Shown here one piece after another: positions 1 to 5,493 of a DNA stretch of 9,666 nt. Below the pieces are notes generated by a model. That model had not been told where the DNA came from and did no database searches. It saw nothing but the letters and a program-made list of their open reading frames with translations. This stretch comes from Alangreenwoodia sp964438605 (GTDB lineage: Bacteria > Bacillota > Clostridia > Peptostreptococcales > Anaerovoracaceae). Position numbers and translations under genes: made by a program. Every line of letters starts with the position of its first letter. Within the stretch, counting starts at the first letter, position 1. Where the stretch lies: NCBI GenBank assembly GCA_964438605.1, contig CAYTKT010000063.1:1-9666 (forward strand), in the 5' to 3' direction.

Positions 1-362
1 TGGAAGTTCATCGAAGGCATCTCATACCTACAACAAACTTCCCTATGCGACCATAGTCTCAGGACTCTGTCAACATAATCATCTTAGATTTCAAAGCTTT
101 ACGACGAAACTGTATAAATTTTCCTCGTCAGCCATATTAGTTTAACATGGTCTTTATAACTTGTCAACCTGTATTTTTCACTTCTTTTTGACTTATGAGG
201 GCATTTTTAGATGCCCGCACTGAGCTTTTTCATACTACCAAGAGCTTTCTCGTCTGTCAATACTCTTTTTCATTTTTTCACAACTTTTTCCCTCAAATAA
301 ACATTGACAGGAATAAGAGATGGAATAGCTGCAAATACTTAGGTGCAGGAGGTTTCAGAATT
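1..362. other. Leader region without a recognised gene
   Basis: No frame here resembles a known protein. The frame of the downstream DUF421 gene stays open back to 195, but that extension matches no part of the family and has no ribosome binding site. A small perfect hairpin, GGGCAT-TTTTAG-ATGCCC, lies at 201-218; a T-run follows only about ten bases later, so it is not a standard terminator. TTGACA at 304-309 has no -10 box at proper spacing. I could not name a promoter for the downstream operon. Confidence 0.5.
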
Positions 363-1088
363 ATGATTGTTACATTTATAAGAACATTTATCGTGTATGC
401 AGTGGCACTGTTTACGATACGCTGTATGGGAAAAACAGGACTTTCCTCGACAGATCCGTTTCAGATCACGATTATGCTGCTGATCGCGGAACTCGCAGCG
501 ATGCCCGTTTCTTCGCCCGAAATTTCTCTGCTGAACGGAATATCAGCGATTTTTACAATCTTATTTCTTTATGCGCTGTCAGGTTTTCTCTCACGCAAGA
601 GTGAAGTTTTCAAAAAGATTATTAACGGGCGGCCTGGTATTCTCATAGATAACGGCGCAATTAATTATAAGGAAATGAAAAATTCCAATGTAACGCTGAC
701 GGATTTGATGGAAATGCTGCGGCTCCAGAACTGTCCTTCCATTGCCGACGTTACATACGGTTATCTTGAAACGAACGGTCAGTTCAGCTTGATTTTGAAA
801 CCGGAAAAGAAACCCGTAACAAGAGAGGATATGAATTTGCCGCCGAAGCCGGAAGCGATGCCATGTATTATAATTTCCGACGGAAATATTTATAATGAAA
901 ATATGCGGCGTTCCGGACTGTCGGAAGAAATCCTGGAAAAAGAAATTCGCAGACTGTCACTCGGAAGCTTAAAAAATATCTTTCTCTGTTTCTGTGATGA
1001 ACAACTAACGCTCTACTTTTATCCGAAAGATATGGGCAGTCATACTACACCAAAGCAGAGTAAAGTGAAAGAAAGGTATTTAACATGA
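363..1088 (+). CDS. DUF421 / YetF-like membrane protein
   Basis: This encodes a 241-residue inner-membrane protein of the DUF421 (YetF/YdfR/YcaP) family, whose biochemical role is not established. I chose the ATG at 363 because AGGAGG sits at 347-352 with a ten-base spacer and the protein then begins directly with the first membrane helix. Three hydrophobic segments are visible at about residues 1-20, 33-50 and 54-76, followed by the soluble YetF-type domain from about residue 85, which opens with the family-typical GRPGILIDNG and contains a TLTDLMEMLR segment. The length fits the family (about 230 residues). The stop codon overlaps the start of the next gene (ATGA), so the two are almost certainly translated together. 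Family assignment is firm; function is unknown. Confidence 0.9.
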   Translation: MIVTFIRTFIVYAVALFTIRCMGKTGLSSTDPFQITIMLLIAELAAMPVSSPEISLLNGISAIFTILFLYALSGFLSRKSEVFKKIINGRPGILIDNGAINYKEMKNSNVTLTDLMEMLRLQNCPSIADVTYGYLETNGQFSLILKPEKKPVTREDMNLPPKPEAMPCIIISDGNIYNENMRRSGLSEEILEKEIRRLSLGSLKNIFLCFCDEQLTLYFYPKDMGSHTTPKQSKVKERYLT

Positions 1089-1465
1089 AATCTCTTATTA
1101 TTCCATTTATTTGTATGATTTTGATCTGTTTCGCCTGGTTTGTTTCTTTTGAATATACAATGGATACAACAACGGATCTTATTTTACAGTTATCTGATAT
1201 TTATGACGACGCGCAAGCAGGCGACTGGGAACGCGCCGGACAAAGTTTTCTCGATTTTCAGGATGATTGGACAAAATACAGCGGCATCTATACTTATTAT
1301 ATAAATTCGTCGGATCTCGACAGGGCGGACTGCGCCGTCGCAATGTGCAAGGGATATCTGAACGCACAGGATTCGGGACTGGTCTGCGGCCAGCTGGCGA
1401 AAATCATCCAGATACTCCAACAGATAGAATTGTACAGTCATCCGTCTTTCGATGCGATTTTTTAG
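1085..1465 (+). CDS. DUF4363 family protein
   Basis: This 126-residue protein has an N-terminal membrane anchor (about residues 3-22) and a mostly helical outer domain containing a DIYDDAQAGDWERAG segment typical of DUF4363. Such proteins are commonly encoded directly behind DUF421 genes in Clostridia and relatives, and here the start overlaps the DUF421 stop by four bases. The function is unknown; the coupling suggests that the two proteins act together at the membrane. Translation ends at a TAG codon, which matters for judging the in-frame TAG codons of the pseudogene further along. No separate terminator follows before the folT promoter. Confidence 0.8.
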   Translation: MKSLIIPFICMILICFAWFVSFEYTMDTTTDLILQLSDIYDDAQAGDWERAGQSFLDFQDDWTKYSGIYTYYINSSDLDRADCAVAMCKGYLNAQDSGLVCGQLAKIIQILQQIELYSHPSFDAIF

Positions 1466-1489
1466 CGTCACGACAAACAATAATAAGTA

Positions 1490-1518
1490 TTTACGAAAGT
1501 ATGGCAGTATGATAAAAT
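1490..1518 (+). promoter_or_regulatory. Promoter of the folT riboswitch transcript
   Basis: TTTACG at 1490-1495 (four of six matches to the sigma-A -35 box) is followed after 17 bases by TAAAAT at 1513-1518. The -10 box is preceded by TG plus one base (1510-1512), an extended -10 element. Transcription would start near 1524, right at the 5' strand of riboswitch helix P1, which supports the call. Confidence 0.65.
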
Positions 1519-1522
1519 GCTC

Positions 1523-1646
1523 AATGTAGAGTAAATAATGCGCGTTGGCCCCGCAGGGGCCTGGAGTGTGGCAGGATGGGATGTTGCCTGCTGACGAAAA
1601 GCCAAAGTCACGGCTTACGGTGCATTATTGCATCCGCTGCTGCATT
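1523..1646 (+). promoter_or_regulatory. Tetrahydrofolate riboswitch aptamer (THF-I class)
   Basis: The segment matches the known folT-leader aptamer in order and pairing. P1 pairs 1523-1529 with 1640-1646. After it comes the conserved AGTAAATAATGCGCGTT (canonical form AGTnnATnATnCGCGTT). P2 pairs 1534-1541 with 1622-1629 over eight base pairs. P3 has arms GCAGG and CCTGC around the conserved loop ATGGGATGTTG. P4 is AGCC/GGCT (1600-1603, 1611-1614). The conserved 3' junction TTGCATCCGCTGC is present, and its CATCC (1631-1635) can form the class-defining pseudoknot with GGATG in the P3 loop (1579-1583). The RNA senses reduced folates. It sits directly upstream of a folate-transporter gene, as expected. 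It carries one additional hairpin (1547-1561) compared with the form I know best. Confidence 0.93.
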
Positions 1647-1680
1647 AAAGAGACTCACAATTCCTTTCTCTTTGATGCGG
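1640..1680 (+). promoter_or_regulatory. Antiterminator hairpin of the folT leader
   Basis: 1640-1653 (CTGCATTAAAGAGA) can pair with 1667-1680 (TCTCTTTGATGCGG) along 14 base pairs including two G-U pairs. The 5' arm contains the 3' strand of aptamer helix P1, and the 3' arm takes up bases needed by the terminator. It therefore excludes both P1 and the terminator and should form when folate is scarce. This is read from pairing only. Confidence 0.65.
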
Positions 1681-1718
1681 TATTCAAACCGCTTGATCAA
1701 ATGAGAAAGGAGTTTTTT
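1661..1718 (+). terminator. Ligand-dependent terminator that also sequesters the folT SD
   Basis: 1661-1670 pairs with 1703-1712 over ten base pairs. Inner helices are TTTGAT with ATCAAA and GCGG with CCGC, and six T residues follow at 1713-1718. This is a normal intrinsic terminator. Its 3' arm GAGAAAGGAG is also the folT Shine-Dalgarno sequence, and the U-tract is the spacer to the ATG at 1719. One hairpin could thus stop transcription and block initiation on transcripts that escape. Confidence 0.8.
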
Positions 1719-2243
1719 ATGTCCGGATCAAAAAGAAATTATCTTACAGTTATTGTAACGGTGGCGCTGCTGATCGCTCTGAATGTGATTCTGACGCGTT
1801 TTTTGTCAATCAATACGACGTTTCTGCGCATCGGTTTCGGCGTTCTTCCGGTTGCCATAGCGGGTATCGCTTTCGGACCGTTCTGGGGTGCCGTGACGGG
1901 TGCAGTCGGTGATATTCTTGGCATGATTATTTTTCCGTCCGGTGAATATTTTCCGGGATTTACACTGACGGCGCTGCTGACAGGCGTGGTATTCGGGCTG
2001 GTTCTCTATAATAAAACTGTCAGTATTCCAAGACTGCTCACTGCCGCATCGCTCGTTTGTATTCCGCTGAATCTTCTGCTGGATACACTCTGGCTGCATA
2101 TGATGTACGGAAACGGGTTTCTCGTGCTGCTGCCGGGCCGGGCTGTCAAGTGCATCCTCAATATTCCGATTTACACGTTTTTATTAAAAATTATTTGGGG
2201 AAATGCACTCTCAAAGATACCGCAGTTTAAATCAATGCAGTAA
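1719..2243 (+). CDS. folT: Folate ECF transporter S component FolT
   Basis: This 174-residue membrane protein is the substrate-binding S subunit of an energy-coupling factor transporter for folates. The folate family is indicated by the RIGFGVLPVAIAGIAFGP stretch, the G-x-x-x-D-I-L-G segment, the FPGFTLTALLTG motif and a C-terminal LLPGRAVKCILNIPIY helix. The first helix carries an AxxxA motif (Ala16-Ala20), which in S components contacts the EcfT subunit. Length and about six hydrophobic segments fit the family. The start at 1719 is set by GAGAAAGGAG just upstream; the open frame back to 1545 is riboswitch RNA, not coding. No ATPase or EcfT genes are present in the window, so it presumably uses a shared module encoded elsewhere. 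Repression by reduced folate is predicted from the leader. Confidence 0.93.
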   Translation: MSGSKRNYLTVIVTVALLIALNVILTRFLSINTTFLRIGFGVLPVAIAGIAFGPFWGAVTGAVGDILGMIIFPSGEYFPGFTLTALLTGVVFGLVLYNKTVSIPRLLTAASLVCIPLNLLLDTLWLHMMYGNGFLVLLPGRAVKCILNIPIYTFLLKIIWGNALSKIPQFKSMQ

Positions 2244-2730
2244 ATTTTAAAGCACGTCAGTTATCAGCACGCATCGGTACGGTTTCTGGCGGCCGGACCA
2301 GAAAGCCCGTTGAAAAAGGCATTTTCACATACCAAACATTCCGGCATGGACAGCGCGGTATAAATCTTTGAACAGATCACTTTTGATTTCATTCATGCAC
2401 AGGTTGCAAAGACGAGTTCCAGTTTTTTATAAATAATAACAAAAAGAAGACGCGTCGACATACCGGCCTCACCAGACTGCTGACCGCAGACGAAAGAGTC
2501 CTGCAAACTCAGAAAATGCACGTATAGCGTGCGTGTCTGAATACATCAGGCATGTCTGCTCAGACTGGCATTTTCAGTGCATGAGGCGTATCCGCTTCAT
2601 TGGCACATTCAACAGCTTCGGTGCATTGGACGTATCCGGCCCATTTGACGCATCCGATGTGTCCGGTTAGACTGACAATTCTGATAAAGAAACAAATTAT
2701 ATCAATAATATGTAAATTGAATAAGCGGTT

Positions 2731-2775
2731 CACCCCCAGAGAAACGCACATCCGCGTTTCTTCGGGGGCGTTTTT
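2731..2775 (+). terminator. Strong intrinsic terminator
   Basis: CACCCCCAGAGAAACGC (2731-2747) folds on GCGTTTCTTCGGGGGCG (2754-2770) with a six-base loop and two mismatches, followed by five T residues. It is oriented to stop plus-strand transcription. It lies about 490 bases after folT, so it ends either a long folT 3' untranslated region or an unannotated transcript that starts in between. Confidence 0.85.
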
Positions 2776-2817
2776 CATTTCTGTGCAAATGCAAACAACA
2801 ATTCGCGATCTGATTTT

Positions 2818-2857
2818 CGGCGCACCGGCGTCGCCGACTTGCGACGTCGGTGCGCCG
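2818..2857. repeat. GC-rich palindrome (17-bp stem)
   Basis: 2818-2834 is complementary to 2841-2857, with one G-T wobble and a six-base loop CGACTT. Neither strand has a T-run directly behind the stem, so it is not a standard intrinsic terminator. The composition is much richer in GC than the surroundings. It may be a REP-like or other intergenic palindromic element, or may end leftward transcription without a U-tract. Confidence 0.75.
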
Positions 2858-2944
2858 CGCTCATCGTTCGTCAAGTCTCGCAGCGCTCACACAACCACCT
2901 GTTTCCGGACAGACGGCTGCCACTCTGCATCCCAGCTTACACTC

Positions 2945-3343
2945 TCACATCATATTCTGATACTTTCCGCACCTGTCGTTGAGGCACCCCAGCACATCCG
3001 CGCCTGACAAAAGCTGCGTAACTTCACAACGGTTGGAGCAATCGGCACACTGAAACGTTCGAGTACGCACAGAATCAAACGGCGCCTCAAATCCGCGAAA
3101 TGCGGTATGTCCCAAACCGGAAACGGCTTCAGCTGCAAGAACGGCCGCTCCGAAAGCGCCCATAACCTTATTATATCGCGGCACGACGACGCTGCACCCC
3201 AAAGCATCTTCAAAAGCACGCCTGATCGTCTGATTTTCCGAAACGCCGCCCTGAAAAAATACTTTTTCGCAAATTTTCTTGCCCCGTGCGACGTTGCCCA
3301 GATAATTACGCACCAGCGCGGAGGCCACACCCAGTGAATACAT
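2945..3343 (-). pseudogene. 3' fragment of an acyl-CoA dehydratase activase (BadF/HgdC-like ATPase)
   Basis: The 132 codons correspond to the C-terminal part of ATPases that activate 2-hydroxyacyl-CoA dehydratases or related radical enzymes. Visible family features are KVFFQGGVSEN (the conserved FxGGVxxN loop of the ASKHA fold), the GAFGAAVLA helix, and the C-terminal cysteine region CADCSNRCEV followed by NDRCGKY. Full proteins of this kind have about 320 residues or more. The N-terminal half with the nucleotide-binding loops and the first cluster cysteines is absent, and an in-frame TGA lies 24 bases upstream of the first ATG. An SD-like AGGAAG precedes that ATG, so a fragment could still be translated. 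It is most likely a decaying remnant of an operon with the gene before it. Confidence 0.8.
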
Positions 3344-3557
3344 TTTTATTTTCTTCCTTCCTCCTCATCCCGTTTATTTCCCTACATCACCAGCTATTTC
3401 TCCAATCTTTTATTTTTTCTATATAATCAATTATTATTTTTGCTACTCTATATTTCTTTAATTTCTTCTTTATTTATTCTTTTTCCCTTATTTGGCCGTA
3501 TTCTTCTTTCCCGTTCCTCATTTCACATATTCCTTCTGAATTTCATATTCCTGCTGA
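3344..3557. other. Purine-rich filler between the two activase remnants
   Basis: On the minus strand this 214-base stretch is almost entirely A and G, with roughly ten C residues. It contains stops in the frames of both flanking remnants and shows no similarity to the missing activase N-terminus. Its composition differs sharply from the coding sequence on both sides. It marks the place where the front of the activase gene has been lost or replaced. Confidence 0.6.
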
Positions 3558-4676
3558 TTAATGGCCGCCGGACGCCTTTCCTTCCCTCGTCCCACCTTTT
3601 GCAACCTTGTTCTTTTTATGCTGCAGCATATCCACAAACGCCTCAATCCGGGTAAGGTATCCGGCTTCAGCACTCATCTCGTCACAAATCAGCGACATGA
3701 CAAGCAATCCTGTTTCTTCGGAAACACGGCTGAGGACGGCACGGCCGACGATTTCCGGCATACAACCGGCAGGGAAAATCTGAATTGCTCCGTCATAACC
3801 GCGCAGACCTGTAGAGGCCGCAAAGCACACGCTTTCCTTCGTATAACCACCGATCTCGTAGCGCAGCCTGTTGCTGACATCGCTGTTTTTTCGTTTCCCA
3901 AAAGAACGGGAAAAAATAGCAGGCGTGAGATTTCTCGCATTTTCCGAGGCGGTGCCGAGAAACCGCCGAAAAGGATCGGAGACCATTCTCCGGAGCTACC
4001 ATGTCAGATTTATGTCCTTTTCGAGACAAACACCGAGTTCCGTCAGACGATCCTGAATCCTCCAGTTCGCATACGGTTCATTCAATGTAAAAATTTCACC
4101 TGTCAACACAATTTTCATGGGATTCAGGGAAAAATCCGGCGTAAGCCACGCTTTCTGCCAGCGAAAACGGCCCCTAATATCGAAAGCATCCGAAAGATTC
4201 CGCGCCTCGGAAAGTTCCCGCAGACAGTCGGCAATCAGGCGGTTTCCCAGCTGCGGTTCGCGAAAATAACCGGCACGCTGCCGCAGATCAGTCTCAAACG
4301 ATTCAATCTCTTTCAGCAGATGGCGGGCGCGGTTGGCACGCTTTAAAACAGAAGCTGTACTACGGCGGTTTTTAAGGGATTCCGGCAGTAAAAGGGCCGC
4401 ACGACGCAAAAATTCGCCGCCTCCGATTTCGGATGGAATATCGAGAACGATCTATTCGTAATGGCAGCCGCGGCGATCGAGCAGAACTTTGAGCAGCTCG
4501 CAGAATTCTCCGAGACGACATGGCCCACGGGAGGACGGCATGACGACAGTATCCGCACCGCGCCGCCACGCTTCTTCGAGTTCAGCCGCAAACAATTTGA
4601 ACGGCGCTTCGAAAAATGTCCGCAGAAACGGTTCATAGGAATGGTAGAGCAATCCACGGGGCAGTCCTACTTTCAT
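3558..4676 (-). pseudogene. CoA-protein activase (2-hydroxyglutaryl-CoA dehydratase D-component-like), interrupted by two TAG codons
   Basis: One reading frame runs from the ATG at 4676 to the stop at 3558 (372 codons) but contains TAG at 4452-4454 and TAG at 3996-3998. The start is well placed: GGGGG lies eight bases upstream. The product starts MKVGLPRGLLYHSYEPFLRT, as in DUF2229/activase-related proteins. It then jumps after FFE straight to APFKLFAAELEEAWRRGADTV, so about 25-30 residues that normally carry the conserved Cys-Leu-Pro region seem deleted. Later conserved parts include GPCRLGEF, MKIVLTGEIFTLNEPYAN, YEIGGYTKESV, CMPEIVGRAVLSRVS and GYLTRIEAFVDML. Such proteins accompany dehydratase activases; the exact role is poorly known. 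The second TAG aligns with a position where relatives usually have Trp (TGG), a one-base change. Decay is the simplest reading; recoding is less likely. Confidence 0.8.
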
Positions 4677-4723
4677 AAAAAATCCCCCTTTCAGCGCCAT
4701 TCATTATTGACACCTCAAGGGGG
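4677..4723 (-). terminator. Hairpin with T6 ahead of the activase pseudogene; likely end of the hup-rqcP transcript
   Basis: On the minus strand CCCCCTT (4723-4717) can pair with AAGGGGG (4690-4684), followed by A and six T residues, and then by the ATG at 4676. The long loop (26 bases) makes it weaker than a classical terminator. The 3' arm is the ribosome binding site of the pseudogene, so the structure would also mask translation. It is the only terminator-like structure behind rqcP. Confidence 0.5.
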
Positions 4724-4822
4724 TTTCATACTCTTTACAGATTTAAATTTTTTCCCGTCCGCAGACGCTTTCCCGCCACGTTATAACATGCAGGAACTGC
4801 AGCCGCCGGATCAACCTCTTTA

Positions 4823-5065
4823 TTATTCAATTATTTCATACATGGACTGCGCCAGTTCCTTGCTCGTATGATCGGAGAGCATCCGCACGCGGACCTTCAT
4901 CTCGCCATTGCCGAAACGAACCAGGATGACATCGCCGATCTTTACCTCTGCGCCGGGCTTGGCCGGTTTCCCGTTAATAAAGACGCGCTCCTGGTCACAG
5001 GCATCTTTTGCAAGAGTTCTGCGCTTAATGAGCCTGGAATTTTTTAAAAATTTATCGATTCTCAT
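4823..5065 (-). CDS. rqcP: RNA-binding S4 domain protein, RqcP (YabO/Hsp15-like)
   Basis: This 80-residue protein is a single S4 RNA-binding domain: MRIDKFLKNSRLIKRRTLAK is the helix pair that contacts RNA, followed by RVFINGKPAKPGAEVKIGDVILV, the beta part. RqcP stabilises the P-site tRNA on stalled 50S subunits while RqcH adds alanine tails in bacterial ribosome quality control. Arg2 and Arg16, which I recall as important contacts in the Bacillus protein, are both present. Length fits YabO. It lies 14 bases behind hup. No good Shine-Dalgarno sequence precedes the ATG; the region is an AT-rich 18-bp tandem duplication (listed separately), so expression may depend on ribosomes finishing hup. 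Confidence 0.9.
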   Translation of the reverse strand: MRIDKFLKNSRLIKRRTLAKDACDQERVFINGKPAKPGAEVKIGDVILVRFGNGEMKVRVRMLSDHTSKELAQSMYEIIE

Positions 5066-5085
5066 TTATTTATCGATTCTTATTT
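5050..5085. repeat. 18-bp tandem duplication across the hup stop and rqcP start
   Basis: 5050-5067 and 5068-5085 are identical except at one base (C5063 versus T5081). Each minus-strand copy reads AAATRAGAATCGATAAAT. The copy nearest rqcP supplies its ATG, and the other supplies the TAA that ends hup. Confidence 0.9.
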
Positions 5086-5358
5086 ATTTACAGCATCCTT
5101 GAGAGCCTTGCCCGCTTTAAATACAGGTGCCTTTGAAGCTGCGATTTCAATTGTTTCGTCCGGCTTTCTCGGATTTCTACCCTGTCTTGCTTTGCGATCT
5201 CTCGCTTCAAACGTTCCAAATCCAATCAACTGTACTTTTTCGCCTTTGACGAGCGCTTCTTCCACACATGTGGTAAATGCTGCAACTGCCGCTTCGGAAT
5301 CCTTTTTTGTCAATCCTGTCTTTTCTGCTATTGCAGCAACTAATTCTACCTTATTCAT
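5080..5358 (-). CDS. hup: DNA-binding protein HU
   Basis: This is a 92-residue histone-like HU protein that bends and packages DNA as a dimer. It begins MNKVELVAAIAEKTGLTKKD, has the conserved core VQLIGFGTFEARDRKARQGR, and the DNA-intercalating arm with Arg61-Asn62-Pro63, ending in the FKAGKALKDAV helix. Length is the standard 90 or so residues. AGGAGG at 5365-5370 is six bases from the ATG. The gene has its own promoter inside the end of the flippase gene and is followed by rqcP, an order common in Clostridia and their relatives. In many of those genomes mazG precedes hup; here it does not. Confidence 0.97.
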   Translation of the reverse strand: MNKVELVAAIAEKTGLTKKDSEAAVAAFTTCVEEALVKGEKVQLIGFGTFEARDRKARQGRNPRKPDETIEIAASKAPVFKAGKALKDAVNK

Positions 5359-5406
5359 CTCAATCCTCCTGTAATTCTCATTTTGTTTTTGTATTTCGGT
5401 CGACCC

Positions 5407-5449
5407 GAATCACATCTGTAAATCATTTTTTCGAACTCTCCTGTGATTC
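5407..5449 (-). promoter_or_regulatory. Inverted repeat in the hup leader
   Basis: GAATCACA (5407-5414) and TGTGATTC (5442-5449) form a perfect eight-base inverted repeat with a 27-base loop, lying between the hup promoter and its ribosome binding site. A second small stem, TTCGG/CCGAA, follows nearer the gene on the minus strand. Either could stabilise the leader RNA or bind a regulator; no function can be assigned from sequence. Confidence 0.4.
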
Positions 5450-5465
5450 ATACACAGTTAAGATA

Positions 5466-5493
5466 ATTTTACACGTAACGGCGCGTTTGTCAA
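5466..5493 (-). promoter_or_regulatory. Sigma-A promoter of hup-rqcP
   Basis: A perfect -35 box TTGACA (5493-5488) is followed after 16 bases by TAAAAT (5471-5466) on the minus strand. The -35 box overlaps the stop codon of the flippase gene. Transcription would begin roughly 100 bases before the hup start, leaving a long leader. The quality of the boxes fits the abundant expression usual for HU. Confidence 0.75.

Larger units (their letters stand above)
2244..2944. other. Long non-coding interval with hairpins and degenerate repeats
   Basis: Seven hundred bases between folT and the converging activase remnant contain no convincing gene. Visible elements are a perfect seven-pair hairpin TTTCTGG/CCAGAAA (2283-2289 and 2298-2304), short imperfect copies of CGTATCCG (2587, 2631, 2649 and a weaker one at 2659), an intrinsic terminator and a long GC-rich palindrome (both listed separately). 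The open frames here lack ribosome binding sites and do not look like proteins. Confidence 0.6.

Noticed and set aside
195..362. N-terminal extension of the DUF421 frame
   Set aside because: No ribosome binding site at 195, no family similarity, and a clear AGGAGG plus ATG at 363 where the first membrane helix starts.
1545..1718. Upstream extension of the folT frame
   Set aside because: This stretch is the riboswitch aptamer and expression platform; its conservation pattern is that of RNA, and the SD is at 1703-1712.
2560..3007. Overlapping open frames on both strands in the folT-activase interval, and a 29-codon frame at 2581-2670 with DVSG-like repeats
   Set aside because: No ribosome binding sites, no recognisable protein features, and they run across hairpins and the terminator; the short frame is only a reflection of the degenerate DNA repeats.
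3561..4346. Long plus-strand open frame
   Set aside because: Antisense shadow of the activase pseudogene, whose minus-strand product carries clear family motifs.
3558..4676. Genome-wide reassignment of TAG
   Set aside because: DUF4363 ends in TAG as a normal stop, other genes use TAA and TGA, and the same frame also has a deletion; decay explains both codons more simply.
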